Assembly: GCA_038257245.1 (NCBI GenBank) | Contig: JBBSJL010000003.1 | Span: 23,135-87,134 of the forward strand | Direction: 5' to 3' | Source: JAGQNP01 sp038257245 | Lineage (GTDB): Bacteria > Patescibacteriota > Saccharimonadia > Saccharimonadales > JACQNP01 | DNA: 64,000 nt | In this document: piece by piece, positions 42,633 through 50,922 of the stretch | Position numbering within the stretch: the first letter of the stretch is position 1 | Layout: each line of letters begins with the position of its first letter | The notes under the pieces: generated by a model | What the model saw: the letters and a program-made list of their open reading frames with translations, nothing else | The model's database searches: none | What the model was told of the DNA's origin: nothing | Made by a program: the position numbers and the translations under genes

Positions 42633-43202
42633 GTGATAGATAAGATTATAAATGAAGCAACAGGTGCAGTAAGTGCAGCTATAAAAGGAACTGGAGATAT
42701 CGTAGGGGCAGTTACTACGACAGTTAAAGATCAGGTTATAAATGTTATTGGTGGTACAGGAGAAGTTGCAGTTAAAACCGTAGAAGCAGTAGCTTCAGTA
42801 ACCAATGGTTCTGTAAAAGCTGCTGGAAGTGTTGGATCATCACTAACAGAGACTATTACTGGTACTATGAGTGGTGCAATAAAGGGAGTGTCCTCAGTTG
42901 GCGGAGATGTCGCAGAAGCAATATTTGGTGCAGCACAAGGGGTTGTTAGAGGTACTGCAGATACTGGTGGTGATGTAGGACAAGCTGCTGTATCAGCGGT
43001 ATCAGGTGCTATTAAGGCAGCTGGTGATATAGGCGCTGATACATCTGAGGCAGCCAAATCTGCTGTTGGCGGAGCACTTAAAGCTGCTACAAACGTAGGC
43101 GGTAGCGCAGTCGATACAGTTAAAAGCGCATTGTTAGCATCAGCGGCCCTTCCAAGAGATGTTGTTGAGTCAGCGATCAAAGGCTCCGAAGACAAGAAGT
43201 AA
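42633..43202 (+). CDS. Ala/Gly/Val-rich 22-residue repeat protein
   Basis: GTG start after AAGGAAGG. 189 residues, low complexity. Four consecutive 22-residue units, e.g. 'GAIKGVSSVGGDVAEAIFGA', 'GVVRGTADTGGDVGQAAVSA', 'GAIKAAGDIGADTSEAAKSA', in the C-terminal half; looser units before. Amphipathic-helix periodicity like LEA, phasin or apolipoprotein-type surface-binding proteins. No signal peptide. Function unknown; membrane or granule coating is a guess. Confidence 0.65.
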   Translation: MIDKIINEATGAVSAAIKGTGDIVGAVTTTVKDQVINVIGGTGEVAVKTVEAVASVTNGSVKAAGSVGSSLTETITGTMSGAIKGVSSVGGDVAEAIFGAAQGVVRGTADTGGDVGQAAVSAVSGAIKAAGDIGADTSEAAKSAVGGALKAATNVGGSAVDTVKSALLASAALPRDVVESAIKGSEDKK

Positions 43203-43299
43203 ATAATCCCAGGCTTAAAAGAATAGCCAATGGGAATCTCCTATAAGTTAATAACGCTAGGTGTATACTATTAATAGCAATTAACGAGAAGGATAACTC

Positions 43300-43629
43300 A
43301 TGACAAAATTTATACTACTTTATAATGGTCCAGCAACGCCAACAGAAAACATGACTCCAGAACAGATGCAGGGTGTAATGCAAAAGTGGAAAGAGTGGAT
43401 GGAAAAATTAGGTGATGCACTTGTTGATGTCGGACAACCAATGGCTAATGGTGTATCAATTGTTGATGATGGATCAGAAGGAACAGCAACAGAACTCAGT
43501 GGTTACTCCATTGTCCAGGCAGAAGACATGTCGGGTGCTAGAGCGTTAGCTGCAGATCACCCATTCTTGAGTGATAATTCTGGTAAGTTTGCTGTAGAAA
43601 TACACGAACTCATGCCAGTACCAATGTAA
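43300..43629 (+). CDS. YCII/DGPF-domain protein
   Basis: 109 residues: 'KFILLYNGPATPTENMTPEQ', 'KWKEWMEKLGDALVDVGQPM', 'GYSIVQAEDMSGARALAADH' and C-terminal 'VEIHELMPV' match YCII-related/DGPF proteins (ferredoxin-like fold, sometimes fused to sigma factors). Biochemical role poorly known. TGTATACT upstream and GAAGGA before the ATG. Confidence 0.8.
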   Translation: MTKFILLYNGPATPTENMTPEQMQGVMQKWKEWMEKLGDALVDVGQPMANGVSIVDDGSEGTATELSGYSIVQAEDMSGARALAADHPFLSDNSGKFAVEIHELMPVPM

Positions 43630-43635
43630 CTATAA

Positions 43636-44826
43636 CTACTGTTCCGGACTAGATGAGTCCTGAGGAGCAGCTGTTGTGTCGCTAACGATAGTTGACATCT
43701 CCTCTACTAGTTTTGCTATTGCTTTAGCCTCACTTCTGTTGGCAACCTGCAATGCTCTAATTAGCTTTGCCTTATCTAGACTCAGGTCATGCTTAAATCG
43801 GTCTATGTTTACTGTAGGATATGGCGTTGGTGCTTCATTTTCATCGGGGATCAGTGAAAGCGGGTCAATATCGGCTTCTGGATACCACATAAATCCACCG
43901 AGATTCCTGACATTAAACGGACCACCAAAGCCATCATTGTCTTCTAGCCCTGCTATTCGTGCAGAAAACTCAGCTACTATCCCACTGGTGCGCGTGTGGG
44001 CAATTTCAAAGATTCCACCACCCCTACGAACATCTTTGTTATGTTTGGTGAAATCTCCAATATCAAAAGGGATAAATCGGCTTATTTTTATACCCATTCT
44101 GACTGCCATCTCCATGCATTTTGCGAATTCACCTACGCCCTCTGGATGAGCAAGTGAGATTACAGCACGTGGCTCAGTTTTATCAGGATGTTCTGGCAAA
44201 ACTTTAGGATCTGTTTCTTGCTGCAAAACATAAAAACTAGTAACACTGCCCAAGGGGTTTATTTGATCTGGCCCAACCATATGACCATCTAGTGCCTCTG
44301 CAGCAAAACTCGGTCCAATTGCTAACCAGTCGGGGCTTTTTTTACTCAATGCTTCACGTACTGCCTTAATCGATTCTCCACGGTAGAGACCCTTGCTTTT
44401 ATTGCCACGGCCTCGCTTGAGCAATGGAAGGTTTTCTTCAAAAAACGGCTCGCATTGTAGCATAGCGGCCATTTGTGCAAGACATTTAGCTTCTCGTCCG
44501 CGCTCGCTAAGCTCGTCAATCGTTTGTTCACAAGAACCAATAAGACCTAGTTGAACTTCTATATCTTGCCTACCAACCACGGAAGGGAGTGCACTTGGCC
44601 TTTGACACACTATCTCCTTAGCAGAAGCGTCAACAGTACCTGCAACTGTGCATATAGCTATTGCACCTAAGTTTGTTTCGTTTCTTGTAGTTCGTACTAC
44701 ACCTCCAAAAGTATCCATAGTCGCAAACCCAACAGGCTTGTCTATAAATTCTGTTACTGCCTTTGCGTGATAAGATAGCTCATCACCTTGGATTGCAAAA
44801 ATCAACGGTTCTCTCTGGACAGACAT
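43636..44826 (-). CDS. prephenate dehydratase-like protein with ACT domain
   Basis: 396 residues. Residues about 1-215 follow the PDT periplasmic-binding-like fold ('SYHAKAVTEFIDKP', 'IAICTVAGTVDASAK', and 'GSVTSFYVLQQ' where PDT has N-x-TRF). About 225-310 resembles an ACT domain ('ISLAHPEGVGEFAKCMEMAV'). The catalytic T-R-F is T-S-F, so dehydratase activity is doubtful. No other aromatic-pathway gene is near. May sense an amino acid or nucleotide. Convergent with the YCII gene, divergent from purA. Confidence 0.6.
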   Translation of the reverse strand: MSVQREPLIFAIQGDELSYHAKAVTEFIDKPVGFATMDTFGGVVRTTRNETNLGAIAICTVAGTVDASAKEIVCQRPSALPSVVGRQDIEVQLGLIGSCEQTIDELSERGREAKCLAQMAAMLQCEPFFEENLPLLKRGRGNKSKGLYRGESIKAVREALSKKSPDWLAIGPSFAAEALDGHMVGPDQINPLGSVTSFYVLQQETDPKVLPEHPDKTEPRAVISLAHPEGVGEFAKCMEMAVRMGIKISRFIPFDIGDFTKHNKDVRRGGGIFEIAHTRTSGIVAEFSARIAGLEDNDGFGGPFNVRNLGGFMWYPEADIDPLSLIPDENEAPTPYPTVNIDRFKHDLSLDKAKLIRALQVANRSEAKAIAKLVEEMSTIVSDTTAAPQDSSSPEQ

Positions 44827-44893
44827 ATAATCAACTTTACAATATAAGTTACTGAAAGTCTATAAGATTGCTTAACTTGATTTTATCAAGCCA

Positions 44894-45031
44894 TTGAACT
44901 ATATAACTCAACAGATATCTGAAGGCATTGACATCGAAAGAATATTAGATTATTTATTAACCTGTCAATTTGACGCTCCTGACCCTGTACATGTTGCATA
45001 CCTGAAACAAAACCACGGCATAACTATTTAG
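44894..45031 (+). other. possible small ORF or gene remnant before purA
   Basis: In the 294-bp gap an open frame from TTG 44894 to TAG 45031 encodes 'NYITQQISEGIDIERILDYL' and then 'LTCQFDAPDPVHVAYLKQNH'. The composition looks protein-like but no good start or ribosome site is seen. Could be the 3' end of a lost gene. Confidence 0.3.
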
Positions 45032-45120
45032 TTTTAGATAATTCACGAACTTACGCCTGCTCCAATGTATAAAATCCTTATGGTTGCTATAAGGGGTGGT
45101 CTTTAGTATGCTGATCCTTG

Positions 45121-46482
45121 ATGTCAGTTGGAACACTAGAGAGACAAGAATTATATCTACCGGAGCTGTATAGACCAGAGGAAGATGTTATTGCAATTGT
45201 GGGTCTGCAGAGAGGCGACGAAGGCAAGGGTCGCTTTGTAGACATGCTTGCCGCATATTACGACATAGTTGCTCGATTCAATGGAGGCGATAATGCTGGT
45301 CACACAGTTGTATTGCCAGACGGACGTGTGCTCAAACTTCACATGATTCCATCGGGGGTTGCCTACGAGCATGCGATTAATGTTGTTGGCCGTGGCTGTG
45401 TCGTAAACCCGCTGAATTTAGTCAAAGAAATTAGCGATGTCGAGGGCCAAGGCATGACTATTAATGAAGATAATTTCAAGCTTGATGGTGGCACCCAGCT
45501 AATCCTACCTCATCATATTTTTGACGATGTCATTCGTGAGGCTGGTACGAGAGGTCAGGGTAGCACTAAATCAGGGATAGCGCAGGTTTCGTCGGATAAA
45601 ATGTTACGAACTGGTATGCGGACTGACATGCTCAATAATGATGTAGACAAATTATTCGATGCCATTGTTGAGGGTCTGCAGTCACAGGAAGAAGCTAGAG
45701 AAACAGTGGGTCTCGATTCTATTAATGCAGAGGAAGTTGCCGAACACTATATTGAGACTGCAAAACAATTAGGAATATTCGTTACCGATACTACGTACTA
45801 CTTGCGACAGCGTTTGCGTAAAGGTGCTCGAATTTTGGCTGAGGGTGCTCAGGCGTTTCTACTTGACCCAGATCATGGTATGGCGCCCTACACAACGTCA
45901 ACTCCTACGACTGCAGGAGCCGTAGCGACCGGGCTTGGCATATCTCCATTCGCACTAAAGAAGGTTGTCGGTGTTATTAAGGCAACTCAGTCGCATGTTG
46001 GCGGTGGTCCTTTCGTTACAGAGGTTACGCACGAAGATAGCCCGCAATTACTAGCTCAACTGCATGGTGATCAGACTACTGTCGATGCAGAGTTCGGCAC
46101 GACAACTGGTCGCATACGACGGCTAGGTCATCTGGATTTACCGCAAATCGTACACGCAAACGAAGTTAACGATACTACTGAAATGGCTTTGACGAAACTA
46201 GATTGGGTACCACGTTACGGCAAGACAGTGCTCGTATGCCATTCCTATAAGCGCAAGGGCAAAACCTACACTGAGGCACCCGATTCGGCACGGAAACTCG
46301 AAGAGTGTACTCCAGAATATGAAGAGCTTCCAACTTGGCGCAATGACATTCAGGGCGTACGTAGATACCGTGATCTTCCCAAAAATGCCAAGCGCTATAT
46401 CAACTATATTGAAGAGAAAACTGAAGTACCTATAAAAATGATTGGTGTTGGCCCGAACCGGGACCAAGTTATAGTTCGTTAA
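45121..46482 (+). CDS. purA: adenylosuccinate synthetase
   Basis: 453 residues; ATG 45121 preferred over the adjacent TTG. P-loop-like 'LQRGDEGKGRFVDML' and 'RFNGGDNAGHTVV' near residues 27-58, 'GTRGQGSTKSGIAQ' and 'TTTGRIRRLGHLDL' later, all typical of PurA. Makes adenylosuccinate from IMP, Asp and GTP. The usual G-x-G-P-x-Y is altered. The start of 'GLQRGDEGKGR' has R where W/Q is common. Convergent with guaB, overlapping at the stops. Confidence 0.88.
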   Translation: MSVGTLERQELYLPELYRPEEDVIAIVGLQRGDEGKGRFVDMLAAYYDIVARFNGGDNAGHTVVLPDGRVLKLHMIPSGVAYEHAINVVGRGCVVNPLNLVKEISDVEGQGMTINEDNFKLDGGTQLILPHHIFDDVIREAGTRGQGSTKSGIAQVSSDKMLRTGMRTDMLNNDVDKLFDAIVEGLQSQEEARETVGLDSINAEEVAEHYIETAKQLGIFVTDTTYYLRQRLRKGARILAEGAQAFLLDPDHGMAPYTTSTPTTAGAVATGLGISPFALKKVVGVIKATQSHVGGGPFVTEVTHEDSPQLLAQLHGDQTTVDAEFGTTTGRIRRLGHLDLPQIVHANEVNDTTEMALTKLDWVPRYGKTVLVCHSYKRKGKTYTEAPDSARKLEECTPEYEELPTWRNDIQGVRRYRDLPKNAKRYINYIEEKTEVPIKMIGVGPNRDQVIVR

Positions 46483-47966
46483 ATTCTCGTAGCATCGAAT
46501 TCTAAACGGCTATCTTGTTGCAATGATTCTATGCTTACTACACCTGCGTATATAAGACTTTTTCTCAAGGCTTTTCTGAATTCTTCCACCAAAGGCGCTA
46601 GATCACCGGTGATTGGTACTGGCTTAGCTTCGCCCTCAGGTAACGGTAAACTTTTACCATCTCCGTACCGATGTCTAGCTGCTGCACTTGCCTGAAGTGC
46701 AGCTAGTGACCCCATGCCTCTTACTATTTTACCCGGACTTCCGTCGGGCATTCTAACTCTTTCACCCGGAGCCTCATTAGTACCACCAAAGATAGTGCCG
46801 ATCATGACAGAACTTGCTCCTGCTGAAATAGCTCTTGCAGGGTGTCCATGCAGCTTAATACCACCATCAGAACATACGGGAATATCAAACCCAGCTTCTC
46901 TCAAAGCTTTGGAACATTCCCAAACTGCAGTTATCTGACCCCTACCAATACCAGTTTCGTCCTTAGTAGTACATACACCTCCAGAAGCTTGGCCGACTTT
47001 AATACCATCAGCCCCTAGTCGTGCTAATAATAATGCGGATTCAGGATTCGTTACGTTGCCTACCATGAAGTCAATATTTGGGTATGCTGCTCGAAGTTTC
47101 TGCAGAGTTTTAAGTGCAAAAAAACCGTCGCCGTGAGCAGTATCAAGTGTGACAACTCCACCACCCCCAGAAAGATACCTTTCGCATAGTTGAATTCTTT
47201 CTATTGCCGCCTCGTCAGTAGGTACTGCTATGTCACAAACATATCGATTATTTTCATCAAGATTTCGCATAGTGGAGCTATCTTCAACAATACCTTTTAC
47301 GTCTGAGAATATGTATAGCCCCCGAAGTCTTCGTTTTTCATCGACAACAGGGAGCATGTTTACTCCTTCATCTTTCATAGTAGTGTAGGCTTGGTTAATA
47401 TCTACAACCTCATCGCTTATCCGTGTTGCGTCAATCGGCAGCATTCTGTCAGTAACAAGTTCTCCTGGGCTACTTCGGTCAATTTGGTGACCAGTTACAA
47501 TACCCAGTAATCTTCGTTCTGAATCTAGAACAGGAAAGGTTGTAAATGTGAATCTCTCACACAGTTTATTAACGTCTTCAAAGGTCATTGAATCGTTCAA
47601 AGTTTTTGGTTCATCAATAAAACCATTGAGTCGTTTTTTTACTTTTTCTAGTTCTTCAAATTGGGTCTGTGGGTCTAAACCCGCGTGGATTGTTCCCCTA
47701 CCGCCACATTCAGCCATGACAATTGCTGTTTCTGATTCCGTAACAGTGTCCATAGCAGCGCTTACGAAAGGTATGTTGTTACGAGAGTTTCTTGTATAAG
47801 GAGCGCTTAGATCAGGTTCAGCAAATTCTTCGTCAAAATTCCCAGTCTGAACGCAGCGTTTGACCTGTTCGCTAGGCCCGCTTTCAATAATTACTTGATC
47901 GAACCCAAGAGACCACCCCTGATTTGCCATTGATTCGAAAAACTCTGGTTTTTCTAGTGTAGGCAT
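46479..47966 (-). CDS. guaB: IMP dehydrogenase
   Basis: 495 residues. TIM barrel interrupted by a CBS pair (about 125-240, 'LVTDRMLPIDATRISDEVVD'). The catalytic cysteine loop 'GQASGGVCTTKDETGIGRGQ' differs from the common 'GPGSICTTR', and 'DGGIKLHGHPARAISAGASS' is the phosphate site. Oxidises IMP to XMP, feeding GuaA at 52491. TGATACAAT and GAGGGA precede the ATG. Its stop overlaps that of purA. GMP reductase is the alternative; CBS domains favour IMPDH. Confidence 0.85.
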   Translation of the reverse strand: MPTLEKPEFFESMANQGWSLGFDQVIIESGPSEQVKRCVQTGNFDEEFAEPDLSAPYTRNSRNNIPFVSAAMDTVTESETAIVMAECGGRGTIHAGLDPQTQFEELEKVKKRLNGFIDEPKTLNDSMTFEDVNKLCERFTFTTFPVLDSERRLLGIVTGHQIDRSSPGELVTDRMLPIDATRISDEVVDINQAYTTMKDEGVNMLPVVDEKRRLRGLYIFSDVKGIVEDSSTMRNLDENNRYVCDIAVPTDEAAIERIQLCERYLSGGGGVVTLDTAHGDGFFALKTLQKLRAAYPNIDFMVGNVTNPESALLLARLGADGIKVGQASGGVCTTKDETGIGRGQITAVWECSKALREAGFDIPVCSDGGIKLHGHPARAISAGASSVMIGTIFGGTNEAPGERVRMPDGSPGKIVRGMGSLAALQASAAARHRYGDGKSLPLPEGEAKPVPITGDLAPLVEEFRKALRKSLIYAGVVSIESLQQDSRLEFDATRI

Positions 47967-48160
47967 ATTTGTCCCTCGCTTTATTTCGTGTCATTGTATC
48001 ACATACTTTCATTAGAAACCGTTATGATTTAATCAACAGATTTGGTAATCGTAAGAAGTTAGAGTATACTACAAGAGAATAGTTAGCCTCATTTTGTACT
48101 TAATATTATGTAAATTTGTCGCCTAGCTTTGGTAATAATTAAGTCCTGAAAGGCAACACG

Positions 48161-48220
48161 ATGTCAAAAGACAGAGGCCGAAAAGAAGTTAAAAAACCAA
48201 AAAAGATTAAAACAGTATAA
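48161..48220 (+). CDS. 19-residue basic peptide, coupled to next gene
   Basis: MSKDRGRKEVKKPKKIKTV. Its stop TAA shares the A of the next ATG (TAATG), indicating translational coupling. Preceded by TGGTAATAAT and GAAAGG. Similar Lys-rich micro-ORFs occur in many bacteria. Function unknown; it could simply regulate translation of the next gene. Confidence 0.5.
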   Translation: MSKDRGRKEVKKPKKIKTV

Positions 48221-48468
48221 TGGCTTCTTACAAAAAGAAGGTTAGTTTGCTTGACACCCCAGAGGGCGTGGTTGTTAAAGATGCGCTTATCGTGTTAGAA
48301 GATGACCCTGCATATATTACACAACCGGGTTACAGCTCTGACCTCGAAAAGTATCCAGATAATTCTGTGCCATTCGTAGAAAAGCATATGTCGTATTTAG
48401 TTTCTCATCCAAGTGTTAATCCAGGTATGTACTTATCTAACCTTAGACTCATGACTCGAAAGCGATAA
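48220..48468 (+). CDS. small hypothetical protein (82 aa)
   Basis: 82 residues starting 'MASYKKKVSLLDTPEGVVVK', soluble, no TM. Coupled to the 19-residue peptide. Convergent with the Rpf gene. No family recognised. Confidence 0.55.
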   Translation: MASYKKKVSLLDTPEGVVVKDALIVLEDDPAYITQPGYSSDLEKYPDNSVPFVEKHMSYLVSHPSVNPGMYLSNLRLMTRKR

Positions 48469-48476
48469 ATAAAGCA

Positions 48477-48511
48477 CTCTCTCGCGAGGTGTGAGCCCTG
48501 TAACGAGAGAG
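48477..48511. terminator. hairpin between convergent genes
   Basis: CTCTCTCG/CGAGAGAG, 8-bp perfect stem, 19-nt loop. T-runs are weak on both sides, so terminator function is moderate only. Confidence 0.5.
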
Positions 48512-48534
48512 ACTTACTTATTCTAATATTCTTT

Positions 48535-49191
48535 TTAGCGGATACCGAGCTTGAGTGTACAAGCTGGCCATGCTCCCCAACCCTGACGGGCTTGAAGCAT
48601 TTTCCCACGAGCAATTTGTTCGTCTCTACTTGCTTGGTGAGGATAGCCTTGGCCACCGACACCACGCCAACTGCTCAGTGAAAACTGCAAACCACCATAG
48701 TAGCCATTACCAGTGTTAATTGCCCAGTTACCACCTGATTCACACACAGCTAATCTGTCCCATACACTTCCGTCACTTACTACTGCAGATGGCGCAGGAG
48801 TTGGCGGGGTGTAGGTTGGTTGACGATTGGTTGTTGTTTGTCTAGTAACAGGAGCTGGTGGTGCCTGAACTGGCACACGACTCTCTAACTTTTCATCTGC
48901 CGTGGGGACTCTTAGTTTGTCACCAGGATAGATCAAGTTAGGGTCTTTAATTTGCGTATTTGCATCGTAAAGCCGCGGGTAAGTTGTTTCGTTTTCTGTT
49001 GCTATTTTGGCAAGATAGTCACCAGTTTTAACTTCTACAAACTTTTCTTCTTTTTCTTGTTCTTTTTGCTCTGTTTGACCTGAATTTTCAGGTTGGGTTT
49101 GTGATGTTTCTGCATGTACTGGCACAGTGCCTAGCACAGCAAACACAGCGGTCGACGTAATCGCCGCCGCCAAAATGGCGTTTAGACGCAT
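48535..49191 (-). CDS. LysM-containing resuscitation-promoting-factor-like muralytic enzyme
   Basis: 218 residues. Signal peptide 1-27 (cleaved near 'PVHAETS'), LysM domain (about 50-97, 'VKTGDYLAKIATENETTYPR'), Pro/Thr linker and a C-terminal Rpf/transglycosylase domain starting 'VWDRLAVCESGGNWAINTGN' with catalytic Glu, then 'YGGLQFSLSSWRGVGG'. Two Cys (in VCES and WPACTL) fit the Rpf disulfide. Cleaves peptidoglycan outside the cell, of itself or of an actinobacterial host. Preceded by a 130-nt leader. Confidence 0.88.
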   Translation of the reverse strand: MRLNAILAAAITSTAVFAVLGTVPVHAETSQTQPENSGQTEQKEQEKEEKFVEVKTGDYLAKIATENETTYPRLYDANTQIKDPNLIYPGDKLRVPTADEKLESRVPVQAPPAPVTRQTTTNRQPTYTPPTPAPSAVVSDGSVWDRLAVCESGGNWAINTGNGYYGGLQFSLSSWRGVGGQGYPHQASRDEQIARGKMLQARQGWGAWPACTLKLGIR

Positions 49192-49331
49192 TATATTCCT
49201 CCTTACACCCTTTGGATTACCCTCATTTGCTACAGTTTAAATTCACAAATATTTTCAAGATTTCTAGGATAATCTAAGGTTAATAACTCCGTATATTTTT
49301 ACCTCACATTTGTAAAAACACACGAGATTTA

Positions 49332-49359
49332 ATCCTATCAAACATAAGAAAAATGTCAA
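49332..49359 (-). promoter_or_regulatory. promoter of the Rpf gene
   Basis: On the minus strand TTGACA (49359-49354), 16-nt spacer, TAGGAT (49337-49332). Transcription would begin near 49325, leaving a leader of about 130 nt before the ATG. The leader (49192-49325) has no recognised riboswitch. Confidence 0.55.
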
Positions 49360-49440
49360 CATTACTATTATGTTTTCTAGTATTTACTGTATCCAAAATG
49401 ATGTAAAAAAGTAGTTTAATTTTTAACAACAACACATTAA

Positions 49441-50361
49441 TTAATGACTTTTCAGTGCATGGATATGCTTATGATGGGGTGTCTTATGGTATTCAGCGAT
49501 AACAACGCCCATAAGTATAAGAGCTCCCCCGATTACTAACTCTTTAGATATATTTTCGTTTAATAAAACAATAGGAAGGACTATTGCAATTAATGTCTCA
49601 AGATATTGCAAAATACTTGTTATGACCGATCCGATATGTTCGTAACTCGCAATATTTAATATCCGTGCCAAAAAAGCTACAGCAAGCCCTGAGTATAAAA
49701 TTCCAAGCCATGAACCCATGCTAATGTTGCTGATGTCGAGCCCCAACGCGATTATAAAAATAAAGCTTATACAGAATATAAAAATCGAAGTGATACTCAT
49801 AAGAGAAACCATAGGAACCCCATTTTCGTTAGCTTTTCTGTAGTTGATTATTGCTAGAGGAAAAGTTAGAGAATTTATCAGTGCAAGAATCGTCGCTGCT
49901 GGGTAAAAAACAAATGATCCATTATCCTTTAATGCGATAGGTAGGACTACTATAAGCAGTGCTCCTACTATTGCAAGTACCAGGCCAATAAAGGCTTTTT
50001 TAGAAATCTTGTCATTGGTCATCCTCATTGAGTCAATCACGAATACTATTGGTGTTAATAAAGTCAGTATTGCAACGTAACTAGCTTGACTTAATTTTAT
50101 GGCCCAAACATATGCGAAAACAGCAATGGCCATAAATAACGCAGATTTAAGAATGTACTTTGAATTCGCCGAGTTTATTTTACGTTTGTGTTTAAGTAAG
50201 TAAGGGAGAGTCAAAAGACTGACAATGAAAAATCGAATAGCTATAAAAACAGAAGGGTCTATCATACTAGTCGTGTAGCGAATAATAGTAGCATTTGGGG
50301 CAGCTATTAAGACGCTAATTAGTCCAATAACGAACCAATATTGTTGTCTGTTTTTCCGCAT
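49441..50361 (-). CDS. DMT-family (EamA-like) transporter
   Basis: 306 residues from ATG 50361 (MRKNRQQYW...), 7 nt after TATACT on the minus strand; longer in-frame starts precede the promoter. About ten TM helices in two EamA-like halves ('AIRFFIVSLLTLPYLLKHKR' in the first, 'ILQYLETLIAIVLPIVLLNE' in the second). Substrate unknown. Confidence 0.8.
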   Translation of the reverse strand: MRKNRQQYWFVIGLISVLIAAPNATIIRYTTSMIDPSVFIAIRFFIVSLLTLPYLLKHKRKINSANSKYILKSALFMAIAVFAYVWAIKLSQASYVAILTLLTPIVFVIDSMRMTNDKISKKAFIGLVLAIVGALLIVVLPIALKDNGSFVFYPAATILALINSLTFPLAIINYRKANENGVPMVSLMSITSIFIFCISFIFIIALGLDISNISMGSWLGILYSGLAVAFLARILNIASYEHIGSVITSILQYLETLIAIVLPIVLLNENISKELVIGGALILMGVVIAEYHKTPHHKHIHALKSH

Positions 50362-50428
50362 AAGTTTAAGTATACAATAGCCAAAGCAGTTGTAGATAAG
50401 ACCGAATAAGCTTAATAAGCACAAGCAA

Positions 50429-50456
50429 TTGACAAAAACGCAAAAACATGTATAAT
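50429..50456 (+). promoter_or_regulatory. promoter of the small-ORF unit
   Basis: TTGACA (50429-50434), 16-nt spacer, TATAAT (50451-50456), 5 nt before an ATG. One of the best-matching promoters in the window and it reads only into small ORFs. Confidence 0.75.
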
Positions 50457-50461
50457 GAAAC

Positions 50462-50629
50462 ATGTTAATCGCGGTTAAAACAAACAATATATCAAAACAA
50501 ATACATATTTATTATGTAGAAAGGCAAGGCAATAGATTGTTAACACTTTCTAATGGTTTGGCATTTGAACTAGTGCCAACAGTAGACGAGCAAATATTAC
50601 AAATTGATATGGTTCTCAACGAATTGTAG
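50462..50629 (+). CDS. small leaderless protein (55 aa)
   Basis: ATG 5 nt after TATAAT of a strong promoter, so transcription would start at the start codon. 55 residues: 'MLIAVKTNNISKQIHIYYVE', then 'RQGNRLLTLSNGLAFELVPT'. No TM. Function unknown. Upstream of a second micro-ORF and a terminator. Confidence 0.55.
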   Translation: MLIAVKTNNISKQIHIYYVERQGNRLLTLSNGLAFELVPTVDEQILQIDMVLNEL

Positions 50630-50656
50630 AAATAGTAAAACAAAAAGGAGAAGTGA

Positions 50657-50731
50657 ATGTTAATCCAGGACGTAGTACCTAGGAGGCACAATTCTAGACG
50701 AATACGAAAAACAGTAGTTATCGTATCCTAA
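50657..50731 (+). CDS. 24-residue Arg-rich micro-ORF
   Basis: ATG 7 nt after AAAAAGGAGAA, a near-perfect ribosome site. Product 'MLIQDVVPRRHNSRRIRKTV' plus VIVS, followed 5 nt later by a terminator. Part of the same transcript as the 55-aa ORF. Function unknown; a strong RBS makes translation likely. Confidence 0.55.
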   Translation: MLIQDVVPRRHNSRRIRKTVVIVS

Positions 50732-50736
50732 ATAAC

Positions 50737-50765
50737 AAAAGACCCCGAGACGTTGGGGTCTTTTT
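50737..50765. terminator. Rho-independent terminator
   Basis: AAAAGACCCC/GGGGTCTTTT, 10-bp stem, T-run on + and matching A-run giving a minus-strand T-run; can serve the small-ORF unit and the convergent tRNA at 50776. Confidence 0.88.
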
Positions 50766-50775
50766 AATTCGGTTT

Positions 50776-50852
50776 TGGTAGCAGGAGCGAGACTTGAACT
50801 CGCGACCTCAGGCTTATGAGTCCTGCGCTCTAACCAGCTGAGCTATCCTGCC
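50776..50852 (-). tRNA. tRNA with CAU anticodon (Ile2 or elongator Met)
   Basis: 77 nt with encoded CCA. Acceptor GGCAGGA/TCCTGCT with a G1-U72 wobble, D-stem GCTC/GAGC, anticodon loop CTCATAA with an A31 x G39 mismatch at the loop closing pair, T-arm GCGAG-TTCAAGT-CTCGC. Not the initiator. 'GACTCATAA' context is common in tRNA-Ile2, so this may be the TilS substrate; undecided. Confidence 0.88.
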
Positions 50853-50922
50853 TTACAAGGGGTAAATATACCACGTTTTACATCTGTTGACTAGGTTATT
50901 TAAAATTGCCATACTACCTTAC

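Noticed and set aside
42731..43195. Antisense frame of 154 codons opposite the 22-residue repeat protein
   Set aside because: Low-complexity mirror of GCN/GGN codons; no ribosome site, and the + strand has a strong SD and internal protein repeats.
31451..45000. Integrase or transposase for the cassette region
   Set aside because: No tyrosine or serine recombinase, transposase or relaxase was recognised among the genes; the mechanism of spread is therefore left open.
49192..49325. c-di-AMP (ydaO) riboswitch before the Rpf gene
   Set aside because: The location fits actinobacterial precedents but I could not match the conserved ydaO core; only a plain long leader is claimed.
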